This document shows positions 34,002-42,989 of a stretch of DNA of 64,000 nt, one piece after another. The stretch lies in contig CAVPPW010000010.1 of the NCBI GenBank assembly GCA_963707445.1, positions 1-64,000 on the forward strand, given 5' to 3'. Numbering within the stretch: the first letter of the stretch is position 1; each line of letters begins with the position of its first letter. Made by a program: the position numbers and the translations under genes. The notes below the pieces were generated by a model, which did no database searches, was not told the DNA's origin, and worked only from the letters and a program-made list of their open reading frames with translations. Source of the DNA: JALORV01 sp963707445. GTDB lineage: Bacteria; Pseudomonadota; Gammaproteobacteria; Burkholderiales; Burkholderiaceae_F.

Positions 34002-36862
34002 ATGATGCGACAGTTCCAAGTCCAACTCGTATCTGTTCGGCGGCAACGCGCCATACGTCGAGGACTTGTACGAGCGCTACCTCGACAATCCGGGCTCGGT
34101 GCCCGAAAAATGGCGCGCCTACTTCGACCAGATGCAACTGGTGCCGGCGGCCGACGGCTCGCCGAGCTCGCGCGACGTCGCGCACGCGCCGATCGTCGAA
34201 TCGTTCGCGCAGCGCGCCAAGTCGGGCGCTTTCCAGCAGAAAGTCGCGCCGACCGACCTCTCGGTGGCGCGCAAGCAGGTTCATGTCCAGTCGATCATCG
34301 CGGCCTACCGCTATCTGGGCAATCGCTGGGCCAACCTCGACCCGCTGCAGCGCCAGGAGCGCCCGCAGATCCCGGAGCTCGAGCCGGCGTTCTACGACCT
34401 GACCGAAGCGGACATGGACATCGTGTTCTCCGCGTCCAACACGTATTTCGGGCAGGAGAACATGACGCTGCGCGAGATCATCACCGCGCTGCGCCAGACC
34501 TATTGCGGCAGTATCGGCGCGGAGTACATGTACATCTCCGATCCGACGCAGAAGCGCTGGATCCAGCAGCGGCTTGAGTCGGTGCGTTCGACGCCGGCTT
34601 TCAGCACAGAGGAAAAACTGCACATCCTCGAGCGGCTGACCGCGGCCGAGGGACTCGAGCGCTTCCTGCACACCAAGTATGTCGGCCAGAAGCGCTTCTC
34701 GCTCGAGGGTGGTGAGACCTTCATCGCGTCGATGGATGAGCTGATCCAGCGCGCCGGTTCTACCGGAGTCGAAGAGATCGTGATCGGCATGGCACATCGC
34801 GGACGGCTCAACGTGCTGGTGAACACGCTCGGCAAGATGCCGAAGGAACTGTTCGCCGAGTTCGAGGGCAAGCCCGGGTCCGACCTGCCGGCAGGCGACG
34901 TCAAGTACCACATGGGCTTTTCCAGCGACATCTCGACACCGGGCGGACCGGTGCATCTGTCGCTGGCGTTCAACCCGTCGCACCTCGAGATCGTCAATCC
35001 GGTGGTCGAGGGCTCGGTGCGCGCGCGCCAGGAGCGGCGTGGCGACCGCGAGGGCGACGAGGTGCTGCCGGTGCTGGTGCACGGCGACGCCGCGTTCGCC
35101 GGCCAGGGCGTCGTGATGGAGACGCTGAATCTCGCGCAGACGCGCGGCTATGGCACCGGCGGCACGGTGCACATCGTCATTAACAACCAGATCGGCTTCA
35201 CGACCTCGGACCCGCGCGACACGCGCTCGACGATTTACTGCTCCGACGTCGTCAAGATGATCGAGGCGCCGGTGTTCCATGTGAACGGCGACGATCCCGA
35301 GGCGGTCGTATTCCTGACGCGGCTGGCGATGGACTACCGCCAGGAATTCAACCAGGACGTCGTGCTCGACATCGTCTGCTTCCGCCGGCTCGGCCACAAC
35401 GAACAGGACACGCCGGCCGTTACGCAGCCGCTGATGTACAAGAAGATCGGCGCACACGCGGGCACCCGCAAGGTGTACGCCGACAAGCTGGTGACTCAGG
35501 GCACGGTGCCCGCCCGAGGTGCCGGACCAGATGGTCAAGGCGTATCGGGCGGCGATGGAGGAGGGCCGCACGACTGCCGAGCCGGTGCTGACCAACTACA
35601 AGAGCAAGTACGCGGTCGACTGGAATCCGTTCCTGAACCGCAAGTGGACCGACCACGCCGACACCGCAGTGCCGCTCGCGGAACTCAAGCGGCTCGGCGA
35701 GCGCATCACGACGATCCCGCCGACCTTCAAGGTGCATCCGCTGGTCGCGAAGGTGATCGCCGACCGGCGCGCAATGGCCGAGGGCAAGCTGCCGATCGAC
35801 TGGGGCATGGCCGAGCATCTGGCCTTTGCCTCGCTGGTCGCCAGCGGCTACGCCGTGCGCATCACCGGGCAGGACACGCAGCGCGGCACGTTCACGCATC
35901 GCCACGCGGTGCTGCATGACCAGGCGCGCGAGAAGTGGGACGAAGGCTCCTATACCCCACTGCAGCACGTGTCGGAGACCCAGGCGCCGTTTACCGTCAT
36001 CGACTCGGTGCTGTCCGAGGAGGCCGTGCTGGCGTTCGAATACGGCTATGCCAGCGCGGAGCCGAACGCGCTGGTGGTGTGGGAAGCGCAGTTCGGCGAC
36101 TTCGTCAACGGCGCGCAGGTCGTGATCGACCAGTTCCTGTCGTCGGGCGAGGTCAAGTGGGGCCGGCAGTCGGGGCTGACGCTGATGTTGCCGCACGGCT
36201 TCGAAGGTCAGGGTCCCGAACACTCGTCGGCGCGGCTGGAGCGCTTTCTGCAGCTGGCGGCCGACAACAACATGCAGATTGCGCAGCCGACCACGGCCGC
36301 GCAGATCTTCCACCTGCTGCGGCGGCAGATGATTCGGCTGTTCCGCAAACCGCTCGTGATCATGACGCCGAAGTCGCTGCTGCGTCACAAGGACGCGGCC
36401 TCCGAACTGTCGGATCTGGCGCGCGGCGAGTTCCTGACCGTGATCGGTGAGCGCGACGAAGCGATCGACCCGAAGAAGGTCAAGCGTGTCGTGCTGTGCT
36501 CAGGCAAGGTCTACTTCGACCTGGCGCGCGCGCGGAGCGAGCGCAAGGAAGACGACGTCGTGATCCTGCGCATCGAGCAGCTGTATCCGTTCCCGCACAA
36601 GGCGCTTGCGGCTGAACTGCGCAAGTATCCGGCGGCGAACGAAATCGTCTGGTGCCAGGACGAGCCGGCCAACCAGGGGCCGTGGTTCTACGCGCAGCAT
36701 TACGTGCTCGAGAACATGACCGACGGGCAGAAGCTGGGCTATGCAGGACGACCGCCGTCGGCATCGCCTGCGGTCGGCTACTACGCCAAGCATGTCGAGC
36801 AGCAGAAGGCGCTGATCGACACCGCCTTCGGAAAGCTCAAGGGACTCGTCCTGAACAAGTGA
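34002..36862 (+). CDS. sucA: 2-oxoglutarate dehydrogenase E1 component (frameshifted)
   Basis: Thiamine-diphosphate-dependent E1 of the citric-acid-cycle complex that decarboxylates 2-oxoglutarate. Recognised by NSYLFGGNAPYVEDLYERYL at the N-terminus, IGMAHRGRLNVLVNTLGKMP, GDAAFAGQGVVMETLNL and NNQIGFTT around the TPP site, CFRRLGHNEQDTPAVTQPLM, and LPHGFEGQGPEHSSARLER in the C-terminal half. About 953 residues when joined, a normal length. Two one-base gains break it: an extra A near 34019 just after the start, and an extra C in a CCC run near 35517. It leads the operon sucA-sucB-lpdA; AAAGGTGA precedes the ATG. Confidence 0.95.
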
Positions 36863-36982
36863 CCCGCGGTCCGGCGAGGTCCGGACCGTGGGCTGCGCTG
36901 CTGCCGCATTCGGCGGTGAGCGCCGTCCCGCACCGAGCCTCACGCCCTAGCGACCGCCAACCATCTTCAAGAACGCACAATC

Positions 36983-38242
36983 ATGGCCATCGTCGAAGTC
37001 AAGGTCCCGCAGCTCTCCGAGTCGGTCGCCGAGGCGACGATAGGGCAGTGGAAGAAGAAGCCCGGTGAAGCCGTCGTCGTCGACGAGATCCTGGTCGAGA
37101 TCGAAACCGACAAGGTGGTGCTCGAAGTGCCGGCGCCGGCCGGTGGGGTCTTCGCGGCGATCGTCAAGGACGATGGCAGCACGGTCGTTGCCGGTGAGGT
37201 GATCGCCTCGATCGATACGGAAGGCAAGGTCGCAGCCACGCTGCAGCCGCGGCGCCGGTGGCAGCCGCTGCTCCAGCGCCCGCTCCAGCCGCAGCGGTCG
37301 CCGGAAAGTCGGCGGTCGCGATGCCCGCCGCAGCGAAGCTGATGGCCGATGCCGGACTTGCGTCGGGCCAGGTCGCGGGGACTGGCCGCGACGGGCGCGT
37401 CGACCAAGGGTGATGTGCTCGGCGCCATCGCAGCTGGTGTGTCGGCACCGACCCCGGCGCCTGCGGCGCAGCCGGCGGCCGCGGCCGCACGGCCGGCGCT
37501 GCCGGAAGTCAAGGCGCCGATCGACCTGTCGGTGCTGGCCAGCCGACCCGAGCAGCGCGTGCCGATGTCGCGGCTGCGTCAGCGCGTCGCCGAGCGCCTG
37601 GTGCAGTCACAGTCGACAGCCGCCATCCTGACCACGTTCAACGAGGTCAACATGGCGCCGCTGATGGAGCTGCGCAACAAATACAAGGACCGCTTCGAGA
37701 AGGAGCACGGCGTCAAGCTCGGCTTCATGTCGTTCTTCGTCAAGGCAGCGGTCGCCGCGCTGAAGAAGTACCCGGTCGTCAACGCTTCGGTCGACGGCAA
37801 CGACATCGTCTACCACGGCTTCTTCGACATCGGCATCGCGGTCGGCTCGCCGCGCGGACTCGTCGTTCCGATTCTGCGCGACGCCGACCAGATGACCTTC
37901 GCCGACATCGAGAAGAAGATCGCCGACTATGGCAAGCGCGCAGGCGAGGGCAAGCTCGCGCTCGAGGAACTCACCGGCGGCACGTTCTCGATCTCCAACG
38001 GCGGCGTGTTCGGCTCGATGCTGTCGACTCCGATCATCAACCCGCCGCAGTCGGCCATCCTCGGCGTGCACGCGACCAAGGACAGGGCGGTCGTCGAGAA
38101 CGGACAGATCGTCGTGCGGCCGATGAACTATCTCGCACTCTCATACGACCATCGCATCATCGACGGCCGCGAAGCGGTGCTGTCGCTGGTGGCGATGAAA
38201 GAGGCGCTCGAAGATCCGGCGCGCCTGCTGCTCGAGGTCTGA
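36983..38242 (+). CDS. sucB: Dihydrolipoyl succinyltransferase, E2 of 2-oxoglutarate dehydrogenase (frameshifted)
   Basis: N-terminal lipoyl domain with the modified lysine in EIETDKVVLEVPAP (Lys43), an Ala/Pro linker, the peripheral-subunit-binding domain (AAAKLMADAGLASGQV, TKGDVLGAIAAG) and the catalytic domain (RVPMSRLRQRVAERLVQSQ, ILTTFNEVNMAPLM) ending with the active-site LSYDHRIIDGREAV. It transfers the succinyl group to CoA. Two frameshifts, near 37238 in the Ala/Pro linker and near 37402, leave the domains intact when joined (about 420 residues). Confidence 0.95.
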
Positions 38243-38256
38243 CCGACGGGGCGGTG

Positions 38257-38572
38257 ATGAGCACAGCCGACGAAATCGCGAAGCTGCACGACCTGCTGGC
38301 CCGGGGCGCGATCACGCCCGACGAGTTCGAACGGCAGAAGGCAAAGCTGCTGGCCGAGCCCGCCGGCGCACGACTGGGCCATCAACCGGCTGCGACTGTC
38401 GAACGACGACAAGTGGATTGCCGGCGTCTGTGGCGGGATCGCCGAGGAAACCGGCGTCGAGTCCTGGATCTGGCGCCTGATCATGGTGGCGGGACTTTTC
38501 GCCGGCGGCGCCACGCTCGTCGTCTATCTGCTGCTGTGGATCTTTGTTCCGCGTGCCCCTTATTCACTCTGA
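38257..38572 (+). CDS. SHOCT-PspC domain membrane protein (frameshifted)
   Basis: The N-terminus is a SHOCT-type helix pair (EIAKLHDLLARGAITPDEFE, RQKAKLLAEPA). After a shift near 38372 it continues as a PspC domain: LSNDDKWIAGVCGGIAEETG, then WIWRLIMVAGLFAGG and a membrane helix ending LLLWIFVPRA. About 105 residues. PspC-type proteins act in membrane stress signalling in some bacteria, but stand-alone copies are uncharacterised. It sits between sucB and lpdA in the same direction. Confidence 0.75.
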
Positions 38573-38605
38573 GCCGGTCGATACGCGGCTCTTTCGGAAA
38601 TCGAA

Positions 38606-40045
38606 ATGAGCAAGAACTTCGATGTGGTGGTCATCGGCGGCGGCCCCGGTGGCTACATCGCCGCTATCCGGGCAGCGCAACTGGGCTTTGCGACCGCGTG
38701 CATCGACGAGTGGAAGAACAAGGACGGTGGGCCGGCGCCCGGTGGGACCTGCACCAACATCGGCTGCATCCCGTCCAAGGCGCTGCTGCAGTCTTCCGAG
38801 CACTACGAGCACGCCGGGCACCATTTTGCGGCCCACGGCATCGAGATCAAGGGGCTCGCACTCGACCTCGCGAAGATGCTGGGGCGCAAGAACACGGTGG
38901 TCAAGCAGAACAACGACGGGATCCTCTACCTGTTCAAGAAGAACAAGGTGACGTTCTTCCACGGTCGCGGCGCCTTCGTTGGCCGCGGCGATGCCGGCAT
39001 CGAGATCAAGGTCAGCGGTGCGACCGAAGAAACGCTGGTTGCGCGTCATGTGATCGTCGCGACCGGCTCGAACGCGCGACCGCTGCCGGGCGTCGAGTTC
39101 GACGAGAAGCAAATCCTGTCGAACGATGGCGCGCTGGCGATCGCGGAGGTGCCCAAGCGCCTCGGCGTGATCGGCGCCGGCGTGATCGGCCTGGAGATGG
39201 GTTCGGTATGGCGCCGGCTGGGTGCCGACGTGACCGTGCTCGAGGCGCTGCCGACCTTTCTCGGCGCGGTCGATGAACAGGTCGCGAAGGAGGCGGCGAA
39301 GCTCTTCGGCCGGCAGGGCCTGAAGATCGAACTCGGCGTGCAAATTAGCGGCGTCAGGATCGAGAAGAAGGGCAAGATCGAAGAAGTGCGGGTGGAATAC
39401 CGGGACGCGAAGGGTGCCGAGCAGGCGCTCGCAGTCGACCGGCTGATCGTCTCGATCGGCCGCGTGCCGAACACGAACGGGCTGAATCCACAGGGCATCG
39501 GGTTGGCGCTGGACGAGCGTGGGTTCATTGCCGTCGACGAACAATGCCGCACCAACGTGCCCAACGTCTGGGCCATCGGTGACGTCGTGCGTGGCCCGAT
39601 GCTGGCGCACAAGGCGGAGGAAGAGGGCGTGGCCGTGGCCGAGCGCATCGCGGGCCAGCACGGCCACGTCGACTTCAACACGATTCCGTGGGTGATCTAC
39701 ACCTCGCCCGAGATCGCCTGGGTCGGACAGACCGAACAGCAGCTGAAGGCGGCCGGCCGCGCATACAAGTCCGGCACCTTTCCGTTCGCGGCCAACGGCC
39801 GGGCGCGCGCGCTCGGCGATACGAACGGCCTGGTGAAGTTCCTGGCCGACGCGGCGACCGATGAAATCCTCGGCGTGCACATCATCGGACCGTACGCCTC
39901 CGAGCTGATCGCCGAAGCGGTGGTCGCGATGGAGTTCCGCGCTTCGGCCGAGGACATCGCGCGCATCTGCCACGCGCATCCTTCGCTGGCCGAGGCCACC
40001 AAGGAAGCTGCGCTGGCGGTCGACAAGCGCACGCTGAACTTCTGA
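38606..40045 (+). CDS. lpdA: Dihydrolipoyl dehydrogenase (E3)
   Basis: A 479-residue flavoprotein: FAD motif VIGGGPGGYIAAIRAAQLG, redox disulfide GGTCTNIGCIPSKALL, NAD motif GVIGAGVIGLEMGSVWRRLG, second FAD motif VWAIGDVVRGPMLAHKAEEE, and the C-terminal catalytic His-Glu in CHAHPSLAEATKEAAL. It re-oxidises lipoyl groups of SucB with NAD+. The frame is unbroken. It is the last enzyme of the odh operon and is followed by zapE. Confidence 0.97.
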   Translation: MSKNFDVVVIGGGPGGYIAAIRAAQLGFATACIDEWKNKDGGPAPGGTCTNIGCIPSKALLQSSEHYEHAGHHFAAHGIEIKGLALDLAKMLGRKNTVVKQNNDGILYLFKKNKVTFFHGRGAFVGRGDAGIEIKVSGATEETLVARHVIVATGSNARPLPGVEFDEKQILSNDGALAIAEVPKRLGVIGAGVIGLEMGSVWRRLGADVTVLEALPTFLGAVDEQVAKEAAKLFGRQGLKIELGVQISGVRIEKKGKIEEVRVEYRDAKGAEQALAVDRLIVSIGRVPNTNGLNPQGIGLALDERGFIAVDEQCRTNVPNVWAIGDVVRGPMLAHKAEEEGVAVAERIAGQHGHVDFNTIPWVIYTSPEIAWVGQTEQQLKAAGRAYKSGTFPFAANGRARALGDTNGLVKFLADAATDEILGVHIIGPYASELIAEAVVAMEFRASAEDIARICHAHPSLAEATKEAALAVDKRTLNF

Positions 40046-40081
40046 TCCTCGCGACCTGCGGCCGCTGCCGGGCAACGACGC

Positions 40082-41173
40082 GTGGCGTTTCGCACCCAGC
40101 TCGATACTGCGCTCGAACAGCGCGGCTATTCACTCGACGTCTCTCAGCAGGCCGCGGTCGATCGCCTGCAGCGGCTGTACGAGGACTGGGCTGCCTACAA
40201 GGCGCATCGTTCCAACGCGCTGAAGAAGCTGCTGGTCCGGCCGCCGGTGCCGCGCGGCGTCTACCTGTGGGGCGACGTTGGCCGCGGCAAGAGTTTTCTG
40301 ATGGACGCCTTCTTTGCGACGGTGCCGCTGATCCGCAAGACCCGCGTGCACTTTCATGAGTTCATGCGAGGCGTACACGCCGAACTGCACGAACTCAAGG
40401 GCATTGAGGACCCGCTCGACGAGGTCGCGCGCCGTGTCGCGAAGCGGCATCGACTCATCTGCTTCGACGAGTTCCACGTCTCGGACATCGCTGACGCAAT
40501 GATCCTGTACCGCCTGCTCGAGCGCCTGTTCGCGCTCAACGTCGGCTTCGTCATCACGTCGAACTACGCCCCCGATGCGCTCTATCCGGACGGCCTGCAC
40601 CGTGACCGCGTGCTGCCGGCGATCGAGCTGCTGAAGGACCAGCTCGACATCGTGCAGGTCGACGGCGGGATCGATTACCGGCGCCGGGCGATGGAGCGTG
40701 TCGAGGCCTACCTCACGCCGTGGGGTGAAGCCGCGGAGCGCAAGCTCGCCGAGGCCTTCGAGCGGGTTGCCGAAGCCGACGACGACGATCCGGTGCTCAA
40801 TATCGAGTCACGCACGATCCGTGCGCGCCGGCGCGCGGGCGGCATCGTCTGGTTCGACTTTGCGGTGCTGTGCGGCGGTCCGCGCTCGCAGAACGACTAT
40901 CTCGAACTGGCGGCGCAGTTCCACACGGTGCTGCTGTCGAATGTGCCGCGGCTGTCCGCCGGACACGCGGCCGAGGCGCGTCGCTTCACCTGGCTGGTGG
41001 ACGTCCTGTACGACCACCGCGTCAAGCTGCTGCTGTCGGCCGAGGTGCCTGCGTCGGAACTGTATCCGGTGGGCGCGCTGGCGAACGAATTCACGCGGAC
41101 GGTGTCCCGACTGGAGGAGATGCAGTCGCGTGAATACCTGGAAACAACGCGCCGCGCCGTCGTCACCGTGTAG
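40082..41173 (+). CDS. zapE: Cell division protein ZapE (AFG1-like ATPase)
   Basis: A 363-residue P-loop ATPase of the AFG1/ZapE family: Walker A GVYLWGDVGRGKSFLMDAFF, HFHEFMRGVHAELH, Walker B HRLICFDEFHVSDIADAM, sensor FVITSNYAPDALYPDGLHRD and the C-terminal RFTWLVDVLYDHRVKLLLSA. In E. coli ZapE acts on the Z-ring under stress. The start is GTG 40082, 37 bases after lpdA, an order common in related genomes. Confidence 0.95.
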   Translation: MAFRTQLDTALEQRGYSLDVSQQAAVDRLQRLYEDWAAYKAHRSNALKKLLVRPPVPRGVYLWGDVGRGKSFLMDAFFATVPLIRKTRVHFHEFMRGVHAELHELKGIEDPLDEVARRVAKRHRLICFDEFHVSDIADAMILYRLLERLFALNVGFVITSNYAPDALYPDGLHRDRVLPAIELLKDQLDIVQVDGGIDYRRRAMERVEAYLTPWGEAAERKLAEAFERVAEADDDDPVLNIESRTIRARRRAGGIVWFDFAVLCGGPRSQNDYLELAAQFHTVLLSNVPRLSAGHAAEARRFTWLVDVLYDHRVKLLLSAEVPASELYPVGALANEFTRTVSRLEEMQSREYLETTRRAVVTV

Positions 41174-41204
41174 GCGGATCGGGCGCGAGCGACGTTAAAC
41201 GACA

Positions 41205-41924
41205 ATGCGCAGGCTACTGTTACTGGCGATCTGGTTCGGGTGCGCGGGCGTGTTTGCGGCCGATTTTGCAGAGCGGTATCCGCCCGGCAGCATCACGACG
41301 CGCGCGCAGGCCGATCAGGCGATCGCCGCGGCCGAGCAGGAGCAGACGCGGCAAAAGCAGGTCTTCGACCAGCGCGACCAGGACTGCTACCGGCAGATCC
41401 TCGTCAACGACTGCCGGGAGAAGGTGAGGCGCGAGCGTGAAGGCGCGCGACGCGAGGTTCGGCGCGTCGAACTCGAGGCCAAGGACCTGCGTCGCAAGCT
41501 CGACGAGGAGGATCTGCAGCGCAAGCGCGCGGAGCAGCAGAAGCAGCAGCCGGCGACTGACGAGGCCCGCCGGGCACGCGCCGCCGAGGCGCAGAAGCAG
41601 CACGATAAAGCTGCCGGAGGTGCAAAGCCGCCCGCGACCGAGGAAGAGATCGCGCGCAACCGGGCTGAGTACGAGCGCAAGCAGAAGGAACACGCCGATC
41701 GCGTTGCGAAGGAGCAGCAGCGCGCGGCCGCGAGCGCGAAGAACGTCGCAGAGTACGAGCAGAAACAGGCCGACGCCGCCAAGCGGGCCGAGGACAACGC
41801 CGCCGAGCGCAAGAAACGCGAGGAGCGGCGCGTTCAGCGCAAGCAAGATCTCGAGAAGAAGGAATCGGAACGCGAGGCGATGCGCCAGCGGGCCGAAGAG
41901 GCCGCGCAGTCGCTGCCGCGCTAG
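41205..41924 (+). CDS. Exported coiled-coil protein of unknown function
   Basis: A 239-residue protein with a signal peptide (RLLLLAIWFGCAGVFAADFA) followed by a short domain containing two cysteines (DQDCYRQILVNDCREKVRRE) and then a very charged Arg/Lys/Glu/Gln-rich coiled coil to the end. It is probably periplasmic; similar proteins are common hypothetical genes in betaproteobacteria. Its stop overlaps that of the convergent PP2C gene by four bases (CTAG). Confidence 0.8.
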   Translation: MRRLLLLAIWFGCAGVFAADFAERYPPGSITTRAQADQAIAAAEQEQTRQKQVFDQRDQDCYRQILVNDCREKVRREREGARREVRRVELEAKDLRRKLDEEDLQRKRAEQQKQQPATDEARRARAAEAQKQHDKAAGGAKPPATEEEIARNRAEYERKQKEHADRVAKEQQRAAASAKNVAEYEQKQADAAKRAEDNAAERKKREERRVQRKQDLEKKESEREAMRQRAEEAAQSLPR

Positions 41925-42694
41925 CCGCGGCGCTTTGGCTGCGGCTCGAGCTTGATGATCGCGAGCGAAAGATTGTCGCCGCGGCCTTCGGCACGTTCGC
42001 GAGCGAGCGTTACGAGGCGCTCGGAGGCCTCCCGTGGCGGCAACTGGTGCAGGATCTCGATCAGCTCGTCGTCCTCGAAGTAGGCCCACAGGCCGTCGCT
42101 CGTCAGCAGGAAGATGTCGCCCTCGCGCAGCTTCGAGTCCTCGCTGATCACCACCTTCGGTTTCTTGTTGATCCCCAGCGCACTGACGAGAATGTTCTTG
42201 TAGCGGGCGGCCGCGAGCTCGGCGTCCTCATGCCGGCCTTCGAGTCGCAGCTGTTCGGCGTAGGTGTGGTCCTCGGTGCGATGGATCAGGCGACCGCCGC
42301 GGAAGAAGTACAGGCGGCTGTCGCCGGCATGCGCCCAGATCGCGTAGTTCTTCTTGACGATCAGCGCGCAGAGCGTGCTATGCGGTTCCTTCTCGGCAGA
42401 AATCGCGCTGAGCCGGATGACCGTGTGGGCTTCGGCCGCCAGGTGCAGCAGCATGTCGCGGAACGTCGAGTCGCGTTCCGTCATGTCCTTGAAGAGGTTT
42501 TCGGCCGTCGCGACGACCTGGTCGGCGGCTATCCGACCGCCCGTCCGGCCGCCCATACCGTCCGCGACGATCGCGAGCAAGGCGCCAGGATTGCGTGGAC
42601 TGGTGATGATCGCCACGCGGTCCTGCTGCTCCTGCCGGTCCCCGATGTGCTGGGCCACGCAGACGTTGACTTTGAAGCTGGACACGCCGATCAC
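41921..42694 (-). CDS. PP2C-family serine/threonine phosphatase
   Basis: A 257-residue PP2C phosphatase: QHIGDRQEQQDRVAI, the metal-site motif IVADGMGGRTGGRIAADQVV, IWAHAGDSRLYFFRGGRLI, LLTSDGLWAYFEDDEL and GRGDNLSLAII, supplying the Asp residues for two Mn/Mg ions. Such bacterial phosphatases usually oppose Hanks-type kinases; no kinase is nearby. The sequence is intact. Confidence 0.93.
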   Translation of the reverse strand: MIGVSSFKVNVCVAQHIGDRQEQQDRVAIITSPRNPGALLAIVADGMGGRTGGRIAADQVVATAENLFKDMTERDSTFRDMLLHLAAEAHTVIRLSAISAEKEPHSTLCALIVKKNYAIWAHAGDSRLYFFRGGRLIHRTEDHTYAEQLRLEGRHEDAELAAARYKNILVSALGINKKPKVVISEDSKLREGDIFLLTSDGLWAYFEDDELIEILHQLPPREASERLVTLARERAEGRGDNLSLAIIKLEPQPKRRG

Positions 42695-42791
42695 TGGGAC
42701 TTTGCAAGAAGTCTATCATCGGCGGTCCGAAGAACTGCAGAGCGTCGGGTACTGCGGGCTTTCGGGCCCACTTTGACGATTTGCTCGCTCG

Positions 42792-42989
42792 ATGGAACAG
42801 GACGAGATCAAGCGTCGCATCATCGAACTGCAGGTCGAGCATCGCGACCTCGACGAGGCGATAGAGCGCCTTGCACACCAGCCCGGCGTCGACGAGCTCG
42901 CGCTGCGACGGATGAAGAAGCGCAAGCTGCAGATCAAGGATTCGGTGCGACTGCTCGAGATGCGTCTGGTGCCCGACATTCCCGCGTGA
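42792..42989 (+). CDS. DUF465 family small protein
   Basis: A 65-residue helical-hairpin protein with the DUF465 (YdcH-like) pattern: IIELQVEHRDLDEAIERLA, then DELALRRMKKRKLQIKDSVR. Function is unknown. The stop overlaps the GTG start of the helicase gene (GTGA), implying coupled translation. Confidence 0.9.
   Translation: MEQDEIKRRIIELQVEHRDLDEAIERLAHQPGVDELALRRMKKRKLQIKDSVRLLEMRLVPDIPA

Noticed and set aside
33967..35595. 542-codon minus-strand open frame opposite sucA
   Set aside because: Antisense to a clearly conserved gene, with low-complexity His/Arg/Val-rich translation typical of high-GC shadow frames.
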